Below are positions 1-7,861 of a stretch of 64,000 nucleotides of DNA, one piece after another (within the stretch, counting starts at the first letter, position 1; every line of letters begins with the position of its first letter). The stretch is taken from positions 23,053-87,052 of the forward strand of contig NZ_LYXE01000066.1 of the NCBI RefSeq assembly GCF_002532075.1, read 5' to 3'. This stretch comes from Candidatus Chloroploca asiatica. GTDB lineage: Bacteria > Chloroflexota > Chloroflexia > Chloroflexales > Chloroflexaceae. Position numbers and translations under genes: made by a program. The notes below the pieces were generated by a model that saw only the letters and a list, made by a program, of their open reading frames with translations, did not search any database and was not told the origin of the DNA.

Positions 1-948
1 ATCAGCAACCGTCAGAATGATCGCCCGCGAAGCATCACGAAACCCGGTGATCGTGATAGTTCCCGGTTGGCCCGGTAAAAAGGCATGCCGCAGGCTATTG
101 GTCAGCAATTCATTGAGTAACAGGCCCAACGCCATCGCCTGATCAACATCAATCGCCGGTACGTCAATCTCGCTACAGACCACCACATTCCTGGCGATCA
201 CCCGATAGGCCCGCAAGAGATCGGCAACCAGTGCGCGTACGTACGCCGCCAGATCAATCCGTGCGAGATCAGGGGCCTGATAGAGGCGCTCGTGAATCAA
301 CGCCATAGCTCGGACACGCCGCTGACTCTCAAGAAAGAGTTCACGGGCCTGCGGATCATCAATGCGGTCACTCTGCAACCGCAACATCGAGGCAATCACC
401 TGCAGGTTATTCTTGACCCGATGGTGGATCTCTTTGAGCAACACCTCTTTTTCGTTGAGCGAGTTACGCAGGCGGACTTCATCTTCGCGCACGGCGGTAA
501 TATCACGCAGCACGCTCTGGTGGAGATTGGGGCCAACTCGTACTACGGTATACTGGGCCACACAACGGGTACCGTCGGGGCGTCGAAAGGGGAACTCACC
601 CGTATCACGGCCGACCTCAAGATAGCGCCGGTACCGCTCAGCGGACTCGGCCCCCCGGTCTTCTCGCAACTGATCAGCACTCATCCCGATCAGTTGCGTA
701 CGTGGAACACCAAAGAGTTGCACCGCGGCCGTGTTGACATCAAGATAAACCCCACGGTCATCCGTCAGAACAATCGCATCAGGACTCGCTTCAAAGAGAC
801 GCCGATACCGTTCTTCGCTTTCACTCAGGCCTTGATCACACGGTGCCTCAATAACCTCAGTAGGATGGGTTGCGCCATTCCTGGCACCATGATATGCACC
901 GCGACGGCGGCGCAACGATGGCAAGCAAATAGCCAGACGACGATTCAT
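1..948 (-). CDS. Sensor histidine kinase, PAS plus HisKA_2 (3' end outside window)
   Basis: Read from 948 down to the window edge this gives 316 residues with no stop, so the start is present and the C-terminus is cut off. A PAS domain (about 45-160; core SESEERYRRLFEASPDAIVL) is followed by a HisKA_2 dimerisation box with the phospho-acceptor His in EIHHRVKNNLQVI, and then the start of an HATPase_c domain with the N-box NELLTNSLRHAF. The family autophosphorylates this His and passes phosphate to a response regulator or to an ANTAR or cyclase-type output. No membrane segment is visible, so it is probably a soluble sensor. Its partner is not in the window. It diverges from the glutaminase gene at 1103. 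Certain as to family; the signal is unknown. Confidence 0.9.
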   Translation of the reverse strand, partial: MNRRLAICLPSLRRRRGAYHGARNGATHPTEVIEAPCDQGLSESEERYRRLFEASPDAIVLTDDRGVYLDVNTAAVQLFGVPRTQLIGMSADQLREDRGAESAERYRRYLEVGRDTGEFPFRRPDGTRCVAQYTVVRVGPNLHQSVLRDITAVREDEVRLRNSLNEKEVLLKEIHHRVKNNLQVIASMLRLQSDRIDDPQARELFLESQRRVRAMALIHERLYQAPDLARIDLAAYVRALVADLLRAYRVIARNVVVCSEIDVPAIDVDQAMALGLLLNELLTNSLRHAFLPGQPGTITITGFRDASRAIILTVAD

Positions 949-1005
949 AGGTGTTCGCGCCCTGCTCCTTCTTCTTTCCAGGGGGCAACAGGCCCCTGCG
1001 ACAAG

Positions 1006-1034
1006 TTGCGTCTCAAGCTTGCTCAGACTATACT
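1006..1034 (+). promoter_or_regulatory. Candidate promoter for the glutaminase gene
   Basis: TTGCGT at 1006-1011 and TATACT at 1029-1034 are separated by 17 bp in the divergent region between the sensor kinase and the glutaminase gene. The -10 is good and the -35 weak. Prediction from sequence only. Confidence 0.4.
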
Positions 1035-1102
1035 GCATAATGCAGACAAAATCTAGCCCTCAGCCAGCACAAATCAGGCTTTTGATCACGTAGGAGTCAC
1101 CA

Positions 1103-1669
1103 ATGCGGGTCTTGCTCTTGGATAATTACGACTCGTTTACCTATAACCTCTATCAGTATCTCAGTGAACTTGGTGCCACAGTCGACGTGCGCCGGAACGA
1201 TGCGATCACGGTGGCCGCAGCTGCGGCACTGCAACCAGACCGGATCGTCGTCAGTCCTGGGCCGTGTACGCCCACCGAAGCCGGGATTAGCATCGCTTTG
1301 ATCCAGGAATTGGGGCCTCATATTCCCACGCTGGGCGTCTGCCTGGGGCATCAGGCGCTCGGGGCTGCTTTTGGCGGGGCAGTCATCCGTGCCCCCCAGG
1401 TGATGCATGGCAAACGCTCGACCATCTACCACGAAGGCGAAGGCGTCTTCGCTGGGATGCCTCAGCCTTTTCAGGCGACCCGCTACCATTCCTTGATCGT
1501 ACGGCGTGACGACCTACCCGACACGCTCACCATGACCGCCTGGACCGAGGATGGCCTCATTATGGGCTTGCGCCACCGTACCTATCCCATTGAAGGGGTG
1601 CAGTTCCATCCCGAGTCGATCCTCACCGACGATGGCAAGCGGATGTTGCAAAATTTCCTCACGGGTTGA
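1103..1669 (+). CDS. Anthranilate / aminodeoxychorismate synthase glutaminase subunit
   Basis: A class I glutamine amidotransferase of 188 residues, the usual length for TrpG/PabA. The opening [17 protein letters not shown] is the family signature. The nucleophile is Cys80 in [10 protein letters not shown], and the catalytic His169 and Glu171 lie in FHPESI. The subunit hydrolyses glutamine and channels ammonia to the chorismate-binding partner, for tryptophan or folate synthesis. The partner (TrpE/PabB) is not adjacent, so TrpG cannot be told from PabA and an amphibolic subunit is possible. The start has a good ribosome site (GTAGGAGT) 7 bases upstream. Confidence 0.93.
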   Translation: MRVLLLDNYDSFTYNLYQYLSELGATVDVRRNDAITVAAAAALQPDRIVVSPGPCTPTEAGISIALIQELGPHIPTLGVCLGHQALGAAFGGAVIRAPQVMHGKRSTIYHEGEGVFAGMPQPFQATRYHSLIVRRDDLPDTLTMTAWTEDGLIMGLRHRTYPIEGVQFHPESILTDDGKRMLQNFLTG

Positions 1670-1743
1670 GGCGATGAACCGCGTCACAGACTGATGTAGT
1701 GTGTCAACGAAGTTCCCCGATGCTTTGCGCCCCGAGAGCGAGA

Positions 1744-1800
1744 GCGTCTCGCCCTCGGGGGCGTGCGAGGGCGAGACGCCCTCGCTTCCAGGAATGTCGA
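1744..1800. repeat. Dispersed palindromic repeat (GAGGGCG family), copy 1
   Basis: A 14-bp inverted repeat (1744-1757 with 1766-1779) is followed by a tail reading CTTCCAGGAATGTCGAAAAA. A related hairpin with the same kind of tail (CCCGGGAATGCCGGAAAA) occurs at 29802-29850 between sulfur genes, so this is a dispersed intergenic repeat, not a gene-specific terminator, although it could stop transcription leaving 1669. Confidence 0.6.
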
Positions 1801-1809
1801 AAAACTTAC

Positions 1810-1837
1810 TTCGCACCAATCCGACATCAGCTATAAT
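1810..1837 (+). promoter_or_regulatory. Candidate promoter for the FAH-family gene
   Basis: A consensus TATAAT at 1832-1837 lies 16 bp downstream of TTCGCA (1810-1815). The predicted start site is about 35 bases upstream of the ATG at 1877. The -10 is perfect and the -35 matches 4 of 6. Confidence 0.5.
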
Positions 1838-1876
1838 GGAGCATACGATATCATCGTTCTGCCGCGTGGAGCAACT

Positions 1877-2893
1877 ATGCGCCTGGTAACTTTTGTGCCG
1901 CCTGATGGTCACGCCCGTGCCGGGGCTTTGCTCGTTGATAGTGTTATTGATCTGGCCTCGGCTGCACCACTCGTGCTGGAAGAGTCTGCCGACCTGCGCT
2001 GGGATCTGCTCAGTCTCTTGCATGCTGAACAGGATGTTGGTCTCGATACGGTCGAGGTGATTGTGAGCGCGGTGGTCCAGATGCTTGGCTTTGCGCCTGA
2101 AGAGAGCAGTGAGTACGAAGCGATGCTCTCTATCTCAACCGGCAGTGTATCGCTCGGCGGTGAGGCGATGGTCTATCCGTTGGATCAGGTGAGCTTGCTC
2201 GCACCCCTGCCGCGGCCGACGAGTCTGCGGATCTATGGGAGCTTTGAAGAACACGCGCTGGCTTTGGCAAGCCTCCGCGAGACCGGACTCACCGATGTCT
2301 GGTACCGTGGCCCGGCTTTTAGCTTTGCGAATCACGGGGCAGTGTATGGTCCCGGGGCTGAAATCCTCGCTCCCCCGAGCGACGAACTCGATTATGGGCT
2401 AGGATTGGGCTGTGTGATCGGCCAGCGTGTCCGCGATGTTAGCCCTGAGACGGCACGTGAGGCCATCGCTGGCTACATGATTATCAATACCTGGACGGCC
2501 CGCGATTACGAGGCCGAAGAGCAGGCATTGGGCCTTGGCCCAATCAAAGCACGTGATTTTGCTACCTCGCTTGGCCCCTGGCTCGTCACCCCCGATGAGC
2601 TTGACCTCTATACCGATGACCAGGGGCGGATGAGCCTGGCGATGATCGCTCGCGTCAATGGCATCGAGATGTCGCGTGCAACGGCAGCCCTGCAATACTA
2701 TTCGTTCGCTGAGATGATTGCTCACGCCAGTCGCAATGTGACGCTCTATCCAGGCGATGTGCTTGGTACAGGCGCTGTGGGTGGAGGTTCGCTGTTCGAA
2801 CGTACCAATGGCTACGGACCATGGCTGGCTCATGATGATGTTGTTGCGTGTGAACTAACCGGTCTGGGCATATTGAGCAATCGGATCGTTTGA
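1877..2893 (+). CDS. Fumarylacetoacetate hydrolase family protein
   Basis: 338 residues from the ATG at 1877, chosen because GGAG lies just upstream and a consensus -10 sits about 40 bases before it; the frame is open further upstream through repeat DNA. The N-terminal part (MRLVTFVPPDGHARAGALL) and the FAH catalytic domain (DYGLGLGCVIGQRVRDV, ARDYEAEEQALGLGPIKARD, and a C-terminal PGDVLGTGAVGGGS) are typical of FAH-superfamily hydrolases, decarboxylases or hydratases that use a divalent metal on beta-dicarbonyl acids. The usual acidic metal ligands are partly recognisable (E in DELDYGLGLG). The substrate cannot be read from sequence. LapA-like gene follows after 12 bp, perhaps co-transcribed. 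Confidence 0.85.
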   Translation: MRLVTFVPPDGHARAGALLVDSVIDLASAAPLVLEESADLRWDLLSLLHAEQDVGLDTVEVIVSAVVQMLGFAPEESSEYEAMLSISTGSVSLGGEAMVYPLDQVSLLAPLPRPTSLRIYGSFEEHALALASLRETGLTDVWYRGPAFSFANHGAVYGPGAEILAPPSDELDYGLGLGCVIGQRVRDVSPETAREAIAGYMIINTWTARDYEAEEQALGLGPIKARDFATSLGPWLVTPDELDLYTDDQGRMSLAMIARVNGIEMSRATAALQYYSFAEMIAHASRNVTLYPGDVLGTGAVGGGSLFERTNGYGPWLAHDDVVACELTGLGILSNRIV

Positions 2894-2905
2894 GAGGGAA
2901 AGACT

Positions 2906-3286
2906 ATGCAAACACTTTCACGCATACTCCTTGGTATTATGACTGCCATCCTGTCGGTGGGCCTCGTCATCTTTGGGGTTCAGAATACCGAACCAGTTCA
3001 GATCAAGTTTCTGAATTTCAGTAGCAATAACATCTCGGTTTCGCTGGTGATGATTGGATCGGTTATTATGGGGGCGGTGCTCGTCTGGTTGATGAGCCTC
3101 TGGCGTGAAGCGCGGTTGACGTTGCGCCATCGCCGTGACGCCAAGGAATTGGCCTTGCTCGAAAGCAAGAATAAGATGCTTGATACCCGGGTGAAGGAAC
3201 TCGAACGTCAATTGCGCACTGCTGGCCTGCTCGATGCGAATACTGACAGCCAGGCAGCAACCAAAAAATCAACTTCACGCCTGTGA
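2906..3286 (+). CDS. LapA-domain (DUF1049) membrane protein
   Basis: 126 residues. Two hydrophobic segments (about 7-27 and 42-64) flank the LapA signature FGVQNTEPVQIKFLNFS. A basic, heptad-rich coiled-coil tail (about 75-108) and a polar C-terminus follow. LapA/YciS-type proteins are small inner-membrane proteins, linked in some bacteria to lipopolysaccharide assembly; in a Chloroflexota cell without classical LPS the role is unknown. A strong site GAGAGGGAAA precedes the ATG. It begins a tight run of envelope-related genes. Confidence 0.8.
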   Translation: MQTLSRILLGIMTAILSVGLVIFGVQNTEPVQIKFLNFSSNNISVSLVMIGSVIMGAVLVWLMSLWREARLTLRHRRDAKELALLESKNKMLDTRVKELERQLRTAGLLDANTDSQAATKKSTSRL

Positions 3287-3310
3287 GGTTCTGGGGTCTG
3301 TTGAGGTGGT

Positions 3311-4090
3311 ATGGAAAAGGGTGAGTACGTAACAATGGCAGCTGTCGAGCGGCAACACTGGTGGTATGTGGGGATGCGTACCCTCAGTGCGGTCTGGCTC
3401 GATCAGGTCTTTGCCGACAGGCACGACCTGCAGATCCTTGATGCCGGCTGCGGTACCGGCGGCGATGCGCTCTTTTTGCGCCGGTATGGGACGGTCATCG
3501 GGCTTGATTATGCTGCCGAAGCGGCGGCTTTCGTTGGGGAACGGCTGCCCGGTCGCTTTGCCCGTGGCTCAGTCCTTGATCTGCCGTTTGCCGAGCATAG
3601 CTTTGACCTTGTCACATCATACGATGTGCTCTATCATACCGGGGTGCCCGATGAAGCCCCGGCGTTACGTGAGGTGCGGCGTGTCTTGCGTCCCGAGGGG
3701 CATCTGTTGTTGCGCCTGCCAGCCTATGAATGGTTGCGCTCACGCCACGACCGTCAGGTGCATACGCGTAGGCGTTATGTTGCGAGTGAGGTACGCCAGA
3801 TGCTCGCCAAGGCGGGGTTTGTCGTCGAGCGTCTCAGTTATGTGTTGAGCCTGCTCTTTCCGTTGCCGGCAACGACCCGCTGGCTCGAGCGTTTCCAGTC
3901 TGATCACGGTGAAGCGTCGGCTATGGAATTACCTGGCACGATGCTCAATACGATCCTCTATCTTCCCATGGCATTTGAGGCCAACTGGCTCAAGATGGGG
4001 GGGACGTTTCCCTATGGTCTGTCGATCCTCTGTTTGGCACGGGTCAAGCCAGCGTTGCCCAAGACAATGCTTCCAAGGATGGTGAAGTAG
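3311..4090 (+). CDS. Class I SAM-dependent methyltransferase
   Basis: 259 residues with the Rossmann SAM-binding motif ILDAGCGTGGDALFL (about 44-58), acidic motif II VIGLDY and a post-motif region FDLVTSYDVLYHTG. The N-terminal RQHWWYVGMRTL is typical of Methyltransf_11/23 proteins found in glycan clusters. It lies 2 bp before a second methyltransferase. An in-frame ATG at 3335 with its own AAGGGTGAG site is an equally good start. The methyl acceptor is unknown; the company of EamA/SMR-like and polytopic proteins suggests a surface glycan or lipid. Confidence 0.85.
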   Translation: MEKGEYVTMAAVERQHWWYVGMRTLSAVWLDQVFADRHDLQILDAGCGTGGDALFLRRYGTVIGLDYAAEAAAFVGERLPGRFARGSVLDLPFAEHSFDLVTSYDVLYHTGVPDEAPALREVRRVLRPEGHLLLRLPAYEWLRSRHDRQVHTRRRYVASEVRQMLAKAGFVVERLSYVLSLLFPLPATTRWLERFQSDHGEASAMELPGTMLNTILYLPMAFEANWLKMGGTFPYGLSILCLARVKPALPKTMLPRMVK

Positions 4091-4092
4091 TT

Positions 4093-4728
4093 ATGCATCA
4101 GGTTGAACCTGTTTCGTCGCCCACTGAACGGGCACTCGATCGTTTGAGTAGCTCACCACGGCTCTGGAACGCCCTGCGTTGGCTCGCCGAGGCTGGCTTT
4201 GCCGGTGAACGGATGGCGATTGCCCGTGAGTTACGTCCCTGGCATGGTGATACGCGCCGCTTCCTTGATCTTGGCTGTGGTACCGGTGAGTTTGCGCGCG
4301 AGTTTCCTCCGGGCCATTATGTCGGCGTCGACCCATCGTTTGCCTATGTCCAGTTTGCCGCCCACCATCGCCCCGGGGCCTATCTCACCGGGCTCGGTGA
4401 GGCTTTGCCTTTCTACGATGCAAGCTTCGACGCCGGGTTGGTCTGCGGGGTGCTCCATCATCTACCTGATGCCACGGCCAGTGCCGCAATGAGCGAAATG
4501 GCCCGCGTCTTGTGCTCCAATGCTCCACTTCTGGTGATCGAAGATGTCCCACCGCCAGGCCGCTCGAATCCTGCCGGGCAGATGCTGCACACGCTTGATC
4601 GTGGTGGCTATATTCGTACGACCGAGGCCTATCGTACGATCTTTGGGCCGGCTTTTCGGGTTGAGCAAAGCTATCCGATGCGTACCGGGATCTGTGATTA
4701 TGCGGTCTATCTGCTGCGGCGTCGATGA
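4093..4728 (+). CDS. Class I SAM-dependent methyltransferase
   Basis: 211 residues; motif I FLDLGCGTGEFAREF, motif II YVGVDPS and DAGLVCGVLHHL are clear Methyltransf_11 features. It starts 2 bp after the stop of the previous methyltransferase and its own stop overlaps the start of the next gene, so translational coupling is likely. It is only distantly similar to its neighbour, so this is not a recent tandem duplicate. The acceptor is unknown. Confidence 0.85.
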   Translation: MHQVEPVSSPTERALDRLSSSPRLWNALRWLAEAGFAGERMAIARELRPWHGDTRRFLDLGCGTGEFAREFPPGHYVGVDPSFAYVQFAAHHRPGAYLTGLGEALPFYDASFDAGLVCGVLHHLPDATASAAMSEMARVLCSNAPLLVIEDVPPPGRSNPAGQMLHTLDRGGYIRTTEAYRTIFGPAFRVEQSYPMRTGICDYAVYLLRRR

Positions 4729-5198
4729 TGATGAACAATACGCAGCCGGGAGGACCCGATCAGCCAACTATGTCAATAAGCTCGTCTCACGTGTCCCAAA
4801 AGGGGCTATTACCTATGGTGCTTGTCTTTTTGATGCTACTAACTGCCAGTACGCTGACCGTAATCGGTGAAGTGCTCCTGAAGCTTGGGCTGAATGTGGT
4901 CAGCGCCCAGGTCGGAGCTTTTTCGCTTGCCCCCGAGGTGCTCTGGGCAACATTTACTGACTGGCGGGTGATCAGTGGTTTTGTGCTGATCTTTGGGGGG
5001 GCCCTCTTCTGGCTCGGGGTGATCTCGCGGGTCAACTTGTCGTTTGCCTATCCGCTACTGGCCCTCAATTATGTGATTGTGCTGGTACCCTCCCGCATGG
5101 TACTCAATGAGGCGATTACGCCAACCAAAATTATTGGGGCAGTGATTGTGGTGATCGGGGTGATTGTGATTACCTGGGGTGCCGCTAATCAGGGATGA
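4725..5198 (+). CDS. Small EamA/SMR-like four-helix membrane protein
   Basis: About 157 residues with four hydrophobic helices and a conserved Glu near the first helix (TVIGEVLLKLGLN), the pattern of SMR/EmrE and of ArnE/ArnF lipid-linked sugar flippases. A polar N-terminal extension of about 30 residues precedes the first helix. Three ATGs in tandem at 4725-4733 overlap the upstream stop; an ATG at 4770 or one near 4815 behind AAAAGGGG are alternatives. Given the methyltransferases before it and the large membrane protein after it, transport of a glycolipid intermediate is more likely than drug export, but this is inference. Confidence 0.75.
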   Translation: MMMNNTQPGGPDQPTMSISSSHVSQKGLLPMVLVFLMLLTASTLTVIGEVLLKLGLNVVSAQVGAFSLAPEVLWATFTDWRVISGFVLIFGGALFWLGVISRVNLSFAYPLLALNYVIVLVPSRMVLNEAITPTKIIGAVIVVIGVIVITWGAANQG

Positions 5199-5208
5199 AA
5201 GGCGGGGC

Positions 5209-7233
5209 ATGAAGGGGTTCCTGGTTCCTGCTGGTTTGCTCGCTGCCGCACTTACGCTCTGGATTTTTGCCTATCAGGTACCATTCCGTCAGGTGATCCA
5301 CGTCGGTGGCGATGTCACGACTCAGCGCCGCTTTGATGATCAACCTTTTTTACTGCGGGTCAATGGCTCTGAACCTGCTGATCGCGTGGCTGATCCCGAC
5401 CAACCCGAGGTGTGGCTCTGGTGGTGGGAGGTGCTTGAACGTACGGGTGGCCGTTCGTACCGCTGGACAACCGCTGAGTCAACCCTGCTGGTGCCTGGGA
5501 TCGGTGGCCAGACCTACCTGGTTGAGCTTGTGGCAGGCGGTCAACCTGGTGGGGTGGTGACAACATGGGAGACCGGGGAGGGACTGCGCACCACGCTATT
5601 CTTGCCCGAGGGAGACCCGCGCCGCTACCGGCTCCTCGCGGCCACCGAGCGCAATGGTGATCTCCGCATCATTATGCGCACGCCCCCATTTGAAGCCCCC
5701 GGTGATCGGCGTGAACTCGGTTTTGTGCTCTATGATCTTCGTATGCAAGGGGTTAATCAGGGGTTACACATCCCTGCCTGGCCGCAACTGCTCTGGCTCA
5801 GTGTGGCGTTGCTCGCCCTCTATGCCTGGGTGCTGGCCGCTGGGGCTAGCCTCGGTGGGGCGGTTGCGCTGACCAGCCTTGCCATCCTCGCAGGAGCAGC
5901 AACCCTGATCTGGCAGCGCCCCGCCCTCACCCTCTTTACCAGCCTGATCGCCCAGTTAACCCTGATCGGGGCGACAACAACCCTGATCGCCGCATGGGCC
6001 GCCCGCTCTTTTGGTGAGCGCCATCGGCTCGTGGCTGGCATCGCACCGGTTGTCGGACTGGTAACAGCCGCCTTTGCGCTCCGCATGGCCGGTATGCTCC
6101 ACCCACACGCCCTGTACAGCGATACGATGCTCCAGGCCAATAAGCTCTTTGAGGCCAGCCTCGGGCAAATCTTTATGACGGCCGGCTTGCCAACAGCGAC
6201 CGGAGGCGGAGTAGGGCCGTATCCGCCGGCCCCCTTCCTGATTATGATGCCGGCAATGCTCCTGGTTGAGTCGAGTGCGGCCAACCGCGTCCTGATAGTG
6301 CAGACTGGAACGGCCCTGCTCGATAGCCTGGTGATGGTCGCCCTCTGGGTGATGCTACGACGCGCTGGTTATCGTCAGCGGGTGGCCTTGCTTGCCCTGA
6401 CAGGCTATCTGCTGCCCGTGACGGCCCTCGAATCTTTTTCCGTGGGTGAACTCGCCAATCTGAGCGGGCAAGCGCTGGCGATCCCGCTGCTGCTGCTGCT
6501 CGCCCTGGGGGCAGGAGCACGTCCGACAGGCCATAGTGTTACCCGGCACGCGCCTGCGCTGGTCAGCCTCCTTGTCGTCGCGCTTGCCGTTGCCCTCGTC
6601 GCCCACTCAGGGATCACGCTCTCGATCGGGGCGGTGATGGCCTCGGCCTGGCTGATCGCCCTGATCGACTACCTACGCCAGCGCCATGGCCCCTTCGACC
6701 TCGTGCGGCTGAGCCTGGTTGCCGCTTTGGCCCTCGGGTTCGTGCTGGTCTTCTACTACACAGCCCCCGTCTACCTTACCAGCCTGCGTGAGCGTGGCGG
6801 AAGTGAAGGGGACAGGGGGATGGCGTTGTCCGCGATTGTGGTCGAGACCGCCAGGGGCATCCTCGGGTTGGCCCCACCAGGGCGACGGGCCATTCCGATC
6901 CCGTTTGTGCTGAGCCTCGCGGCCCTCGGTGGGCTCGCGCTGATCTGGGCACAACGGAACCAGCAACCCCGCGCACGAGCCTTACGCGCCACGCTGCTCG
7001 TCTGGTGGCTCGGTACCCTGATCACCCAGGGCTTGCTACTCGTCGCCGACCAGGGCGTGCGTTGGGGGCTCTTCCTCTACCCGGCCCTCTGCCTGAGTGC
7101 GGGGCCATTGCTCGGAGCCTTCTGGCAACGCGGGCGGGCGGGCAGACTGGTGAGCAGGCTGATGGTTGCCTTCATCATCAGCTACGGCATGATGCACTGG
7201 ATCATCCAGGTACGCGATTATTTTCACATCTAA
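5209..7233 (+). CDS. Large polytopic membrane protein, possibly GT-C-like
   Basis: 674 residues from ATG 5209, preferred over an upstream in-frame GTG at 5179 because it has AAAGGCGGGG in front and gives a clean N-terminal helix. A single helix is followed by an extracytoplasmic beta-rich segment (about 30-180) and then about 11-13 transmembrane helices. The loop ALYSDTMLQANKLFEAS with acidic residues and the phrase YPPAPFLIMMPAMLL resemble the outside loops of GT-C-fold glycosyltransferases, but no diagnostic motif lets me assign one. It closes the envelope gene run and ends at a strong bidirectional terminator. Confidence 0.7.
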   Translation: MKGFLVPAGLLAAALTLWIFAYQVPFRQVIHVGGDVTTQRRFDDQPFLLRVNGSEPADRVADPDQPEVWLWWWEVLERTGGRSYRWTTAESTLLVPGIGGQTYLVELVAGGQPGGVVTTWETGEGLRTTLFLPEGDPRRYRLLAATERNGDLRIIMRTPPFEAPGDRRELGFVLYDLRMQGVNQGLHIPAWPQLLWLSVALLALYAWVLAAGASLGGAVALTSLAILAGAATLIWQRPALTLFTSLIAQLTLIGATTTLIAAWAARSFGERHRLVAGIAPVVGLVTAAFALRMAGMLHPHALYSDTMLQANKLFEASLGQIFMTAGLPTATGGGVGPYPPAPFLIMMPAMLLVESSAANRVLIVQTGTALLDSLVMVALWVMLRRAGYRQRVALLALTGYLLPVTALESFSVGELANLSGQALAIPLLLLLALGAGARPTGHSVTRHAPALVSLLVVALAVALVAHSGITLSIGAVMASAWLIALIDYLRQRHGPFDLVRLSLVAALALGFVLVFYYTAPVYLTSLRERGGSEGDRGMALSAIVVETARGILGLAPPGRRAIPIPFVLSLAALGGLALIWAQRNQQPRARALRATLLVWWLGTLITQGLLLVADQGVRWGLFLYPALCLSAGPLLGAFWQRGRAGRLVSRLMVAFIISYGMMHWIIQVRDYFHI

Positions 7234-7234
7234 G

Positions 7235-7287
7235 TTTTGTACATGCAAAAAAGGCCAGCTAAACTGGCCTTTTTTGCATGTACAAAA
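7235..7287. terminator. Bidirectional terminator, 24-bp perfect stem
   Basis: Arms 7235-7258 and 7264-7287 are perfectly complementary with a 5-base loop and the core AAAAAAGGCCAG/CTGGCCTTTTTT. It lies between convergent genes (membrane protein and CBS protein) and supplies a T-run in both directions. Confidence 0.9.
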
Positions 7288-7291
7288 GAAC

Positions 7292-7696
7292 TTACTCGTC
7301 GCGGGCGATATCACGGACAACATCGGTGACCGAGAGGATGCCCAGAGGCTTTTTACCCTCATCGCTATGATCAAGCACCACCACACGATGAATCCGCCGC
7401 TCCATCATCAATTTACTCGCATCTTGCATCGTATCCTGGCTGCGCACCGAAACAACATCAGTCACCATAATATGACCAGCCGTCAGGCCGCGCCAATGCT
7501 TCCAATACTGCTCATAGAGCCGCGCATTAACAAGGTCAGTGCGCGAGATGAGCCCGATCATATCGCCATCCTCATTGACCACAATGAGGGCACTGACATC
7601 ATTATCGGCCATTTGCCGCGCAACATCCTGAATCGGGGTATCGCGTGAGCAGGTAAGCACACCATGATGCATAATCTCACTGACCAGACGCTCCAT
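7292..7696 (-). CDS. Tandem CBS-domain protein
   Basis: 134 residues from the ATG at 7696; the frame is open further upstream but that stretch has no family similarity. Two CBS modules are visible: MHHGVLTCSRDTPIQDVARQ with VVNEDGDMIGLISRTDL, and MVTDVVSVRSQDTMQDASKL with PLGILSVTDVVRDIA. Stand-alone CBS pairs bind adenosine nucleotides and act as energy sensors for partner enzymes or transporters. No partner is adjacent, so the role is open. Confidence 0.9.
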   Translation of the reverse strand: MERLVSEIMHHGVLTCSRDTPIQDVARQMADNDVSALIVVNEDGDMIGLISRTDLVNARLYEQYWKHWRGLTAGHIMVTDVVSVRSQDTMQDASKLMMERRIHRVVVLDHSDEGKKPLGILSVTDVVRDIARDE

Positions 7697-7861
7697 ACAG
7701 AGGGATCCTTTCGCGCAAAAGAAGACGACCTTGTGAAGAATTCTACATACGAGTGTAACGGGACTGACACATTGCGTCAACTACCAATGCGGGTAGGACT
7801 GCCCATTCGTTTGTCAGTACCCTTTCGGTAAGCACCGGCACGACAGGATCGCTATGGTCGG

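Noticed and set aside
292..1056. A 254-codon plus-strand frame opposite the sensor kinase
   Set aside because: The minus strand encodes clear PAS and HisKA_2 domains, so this frame is a shadow.
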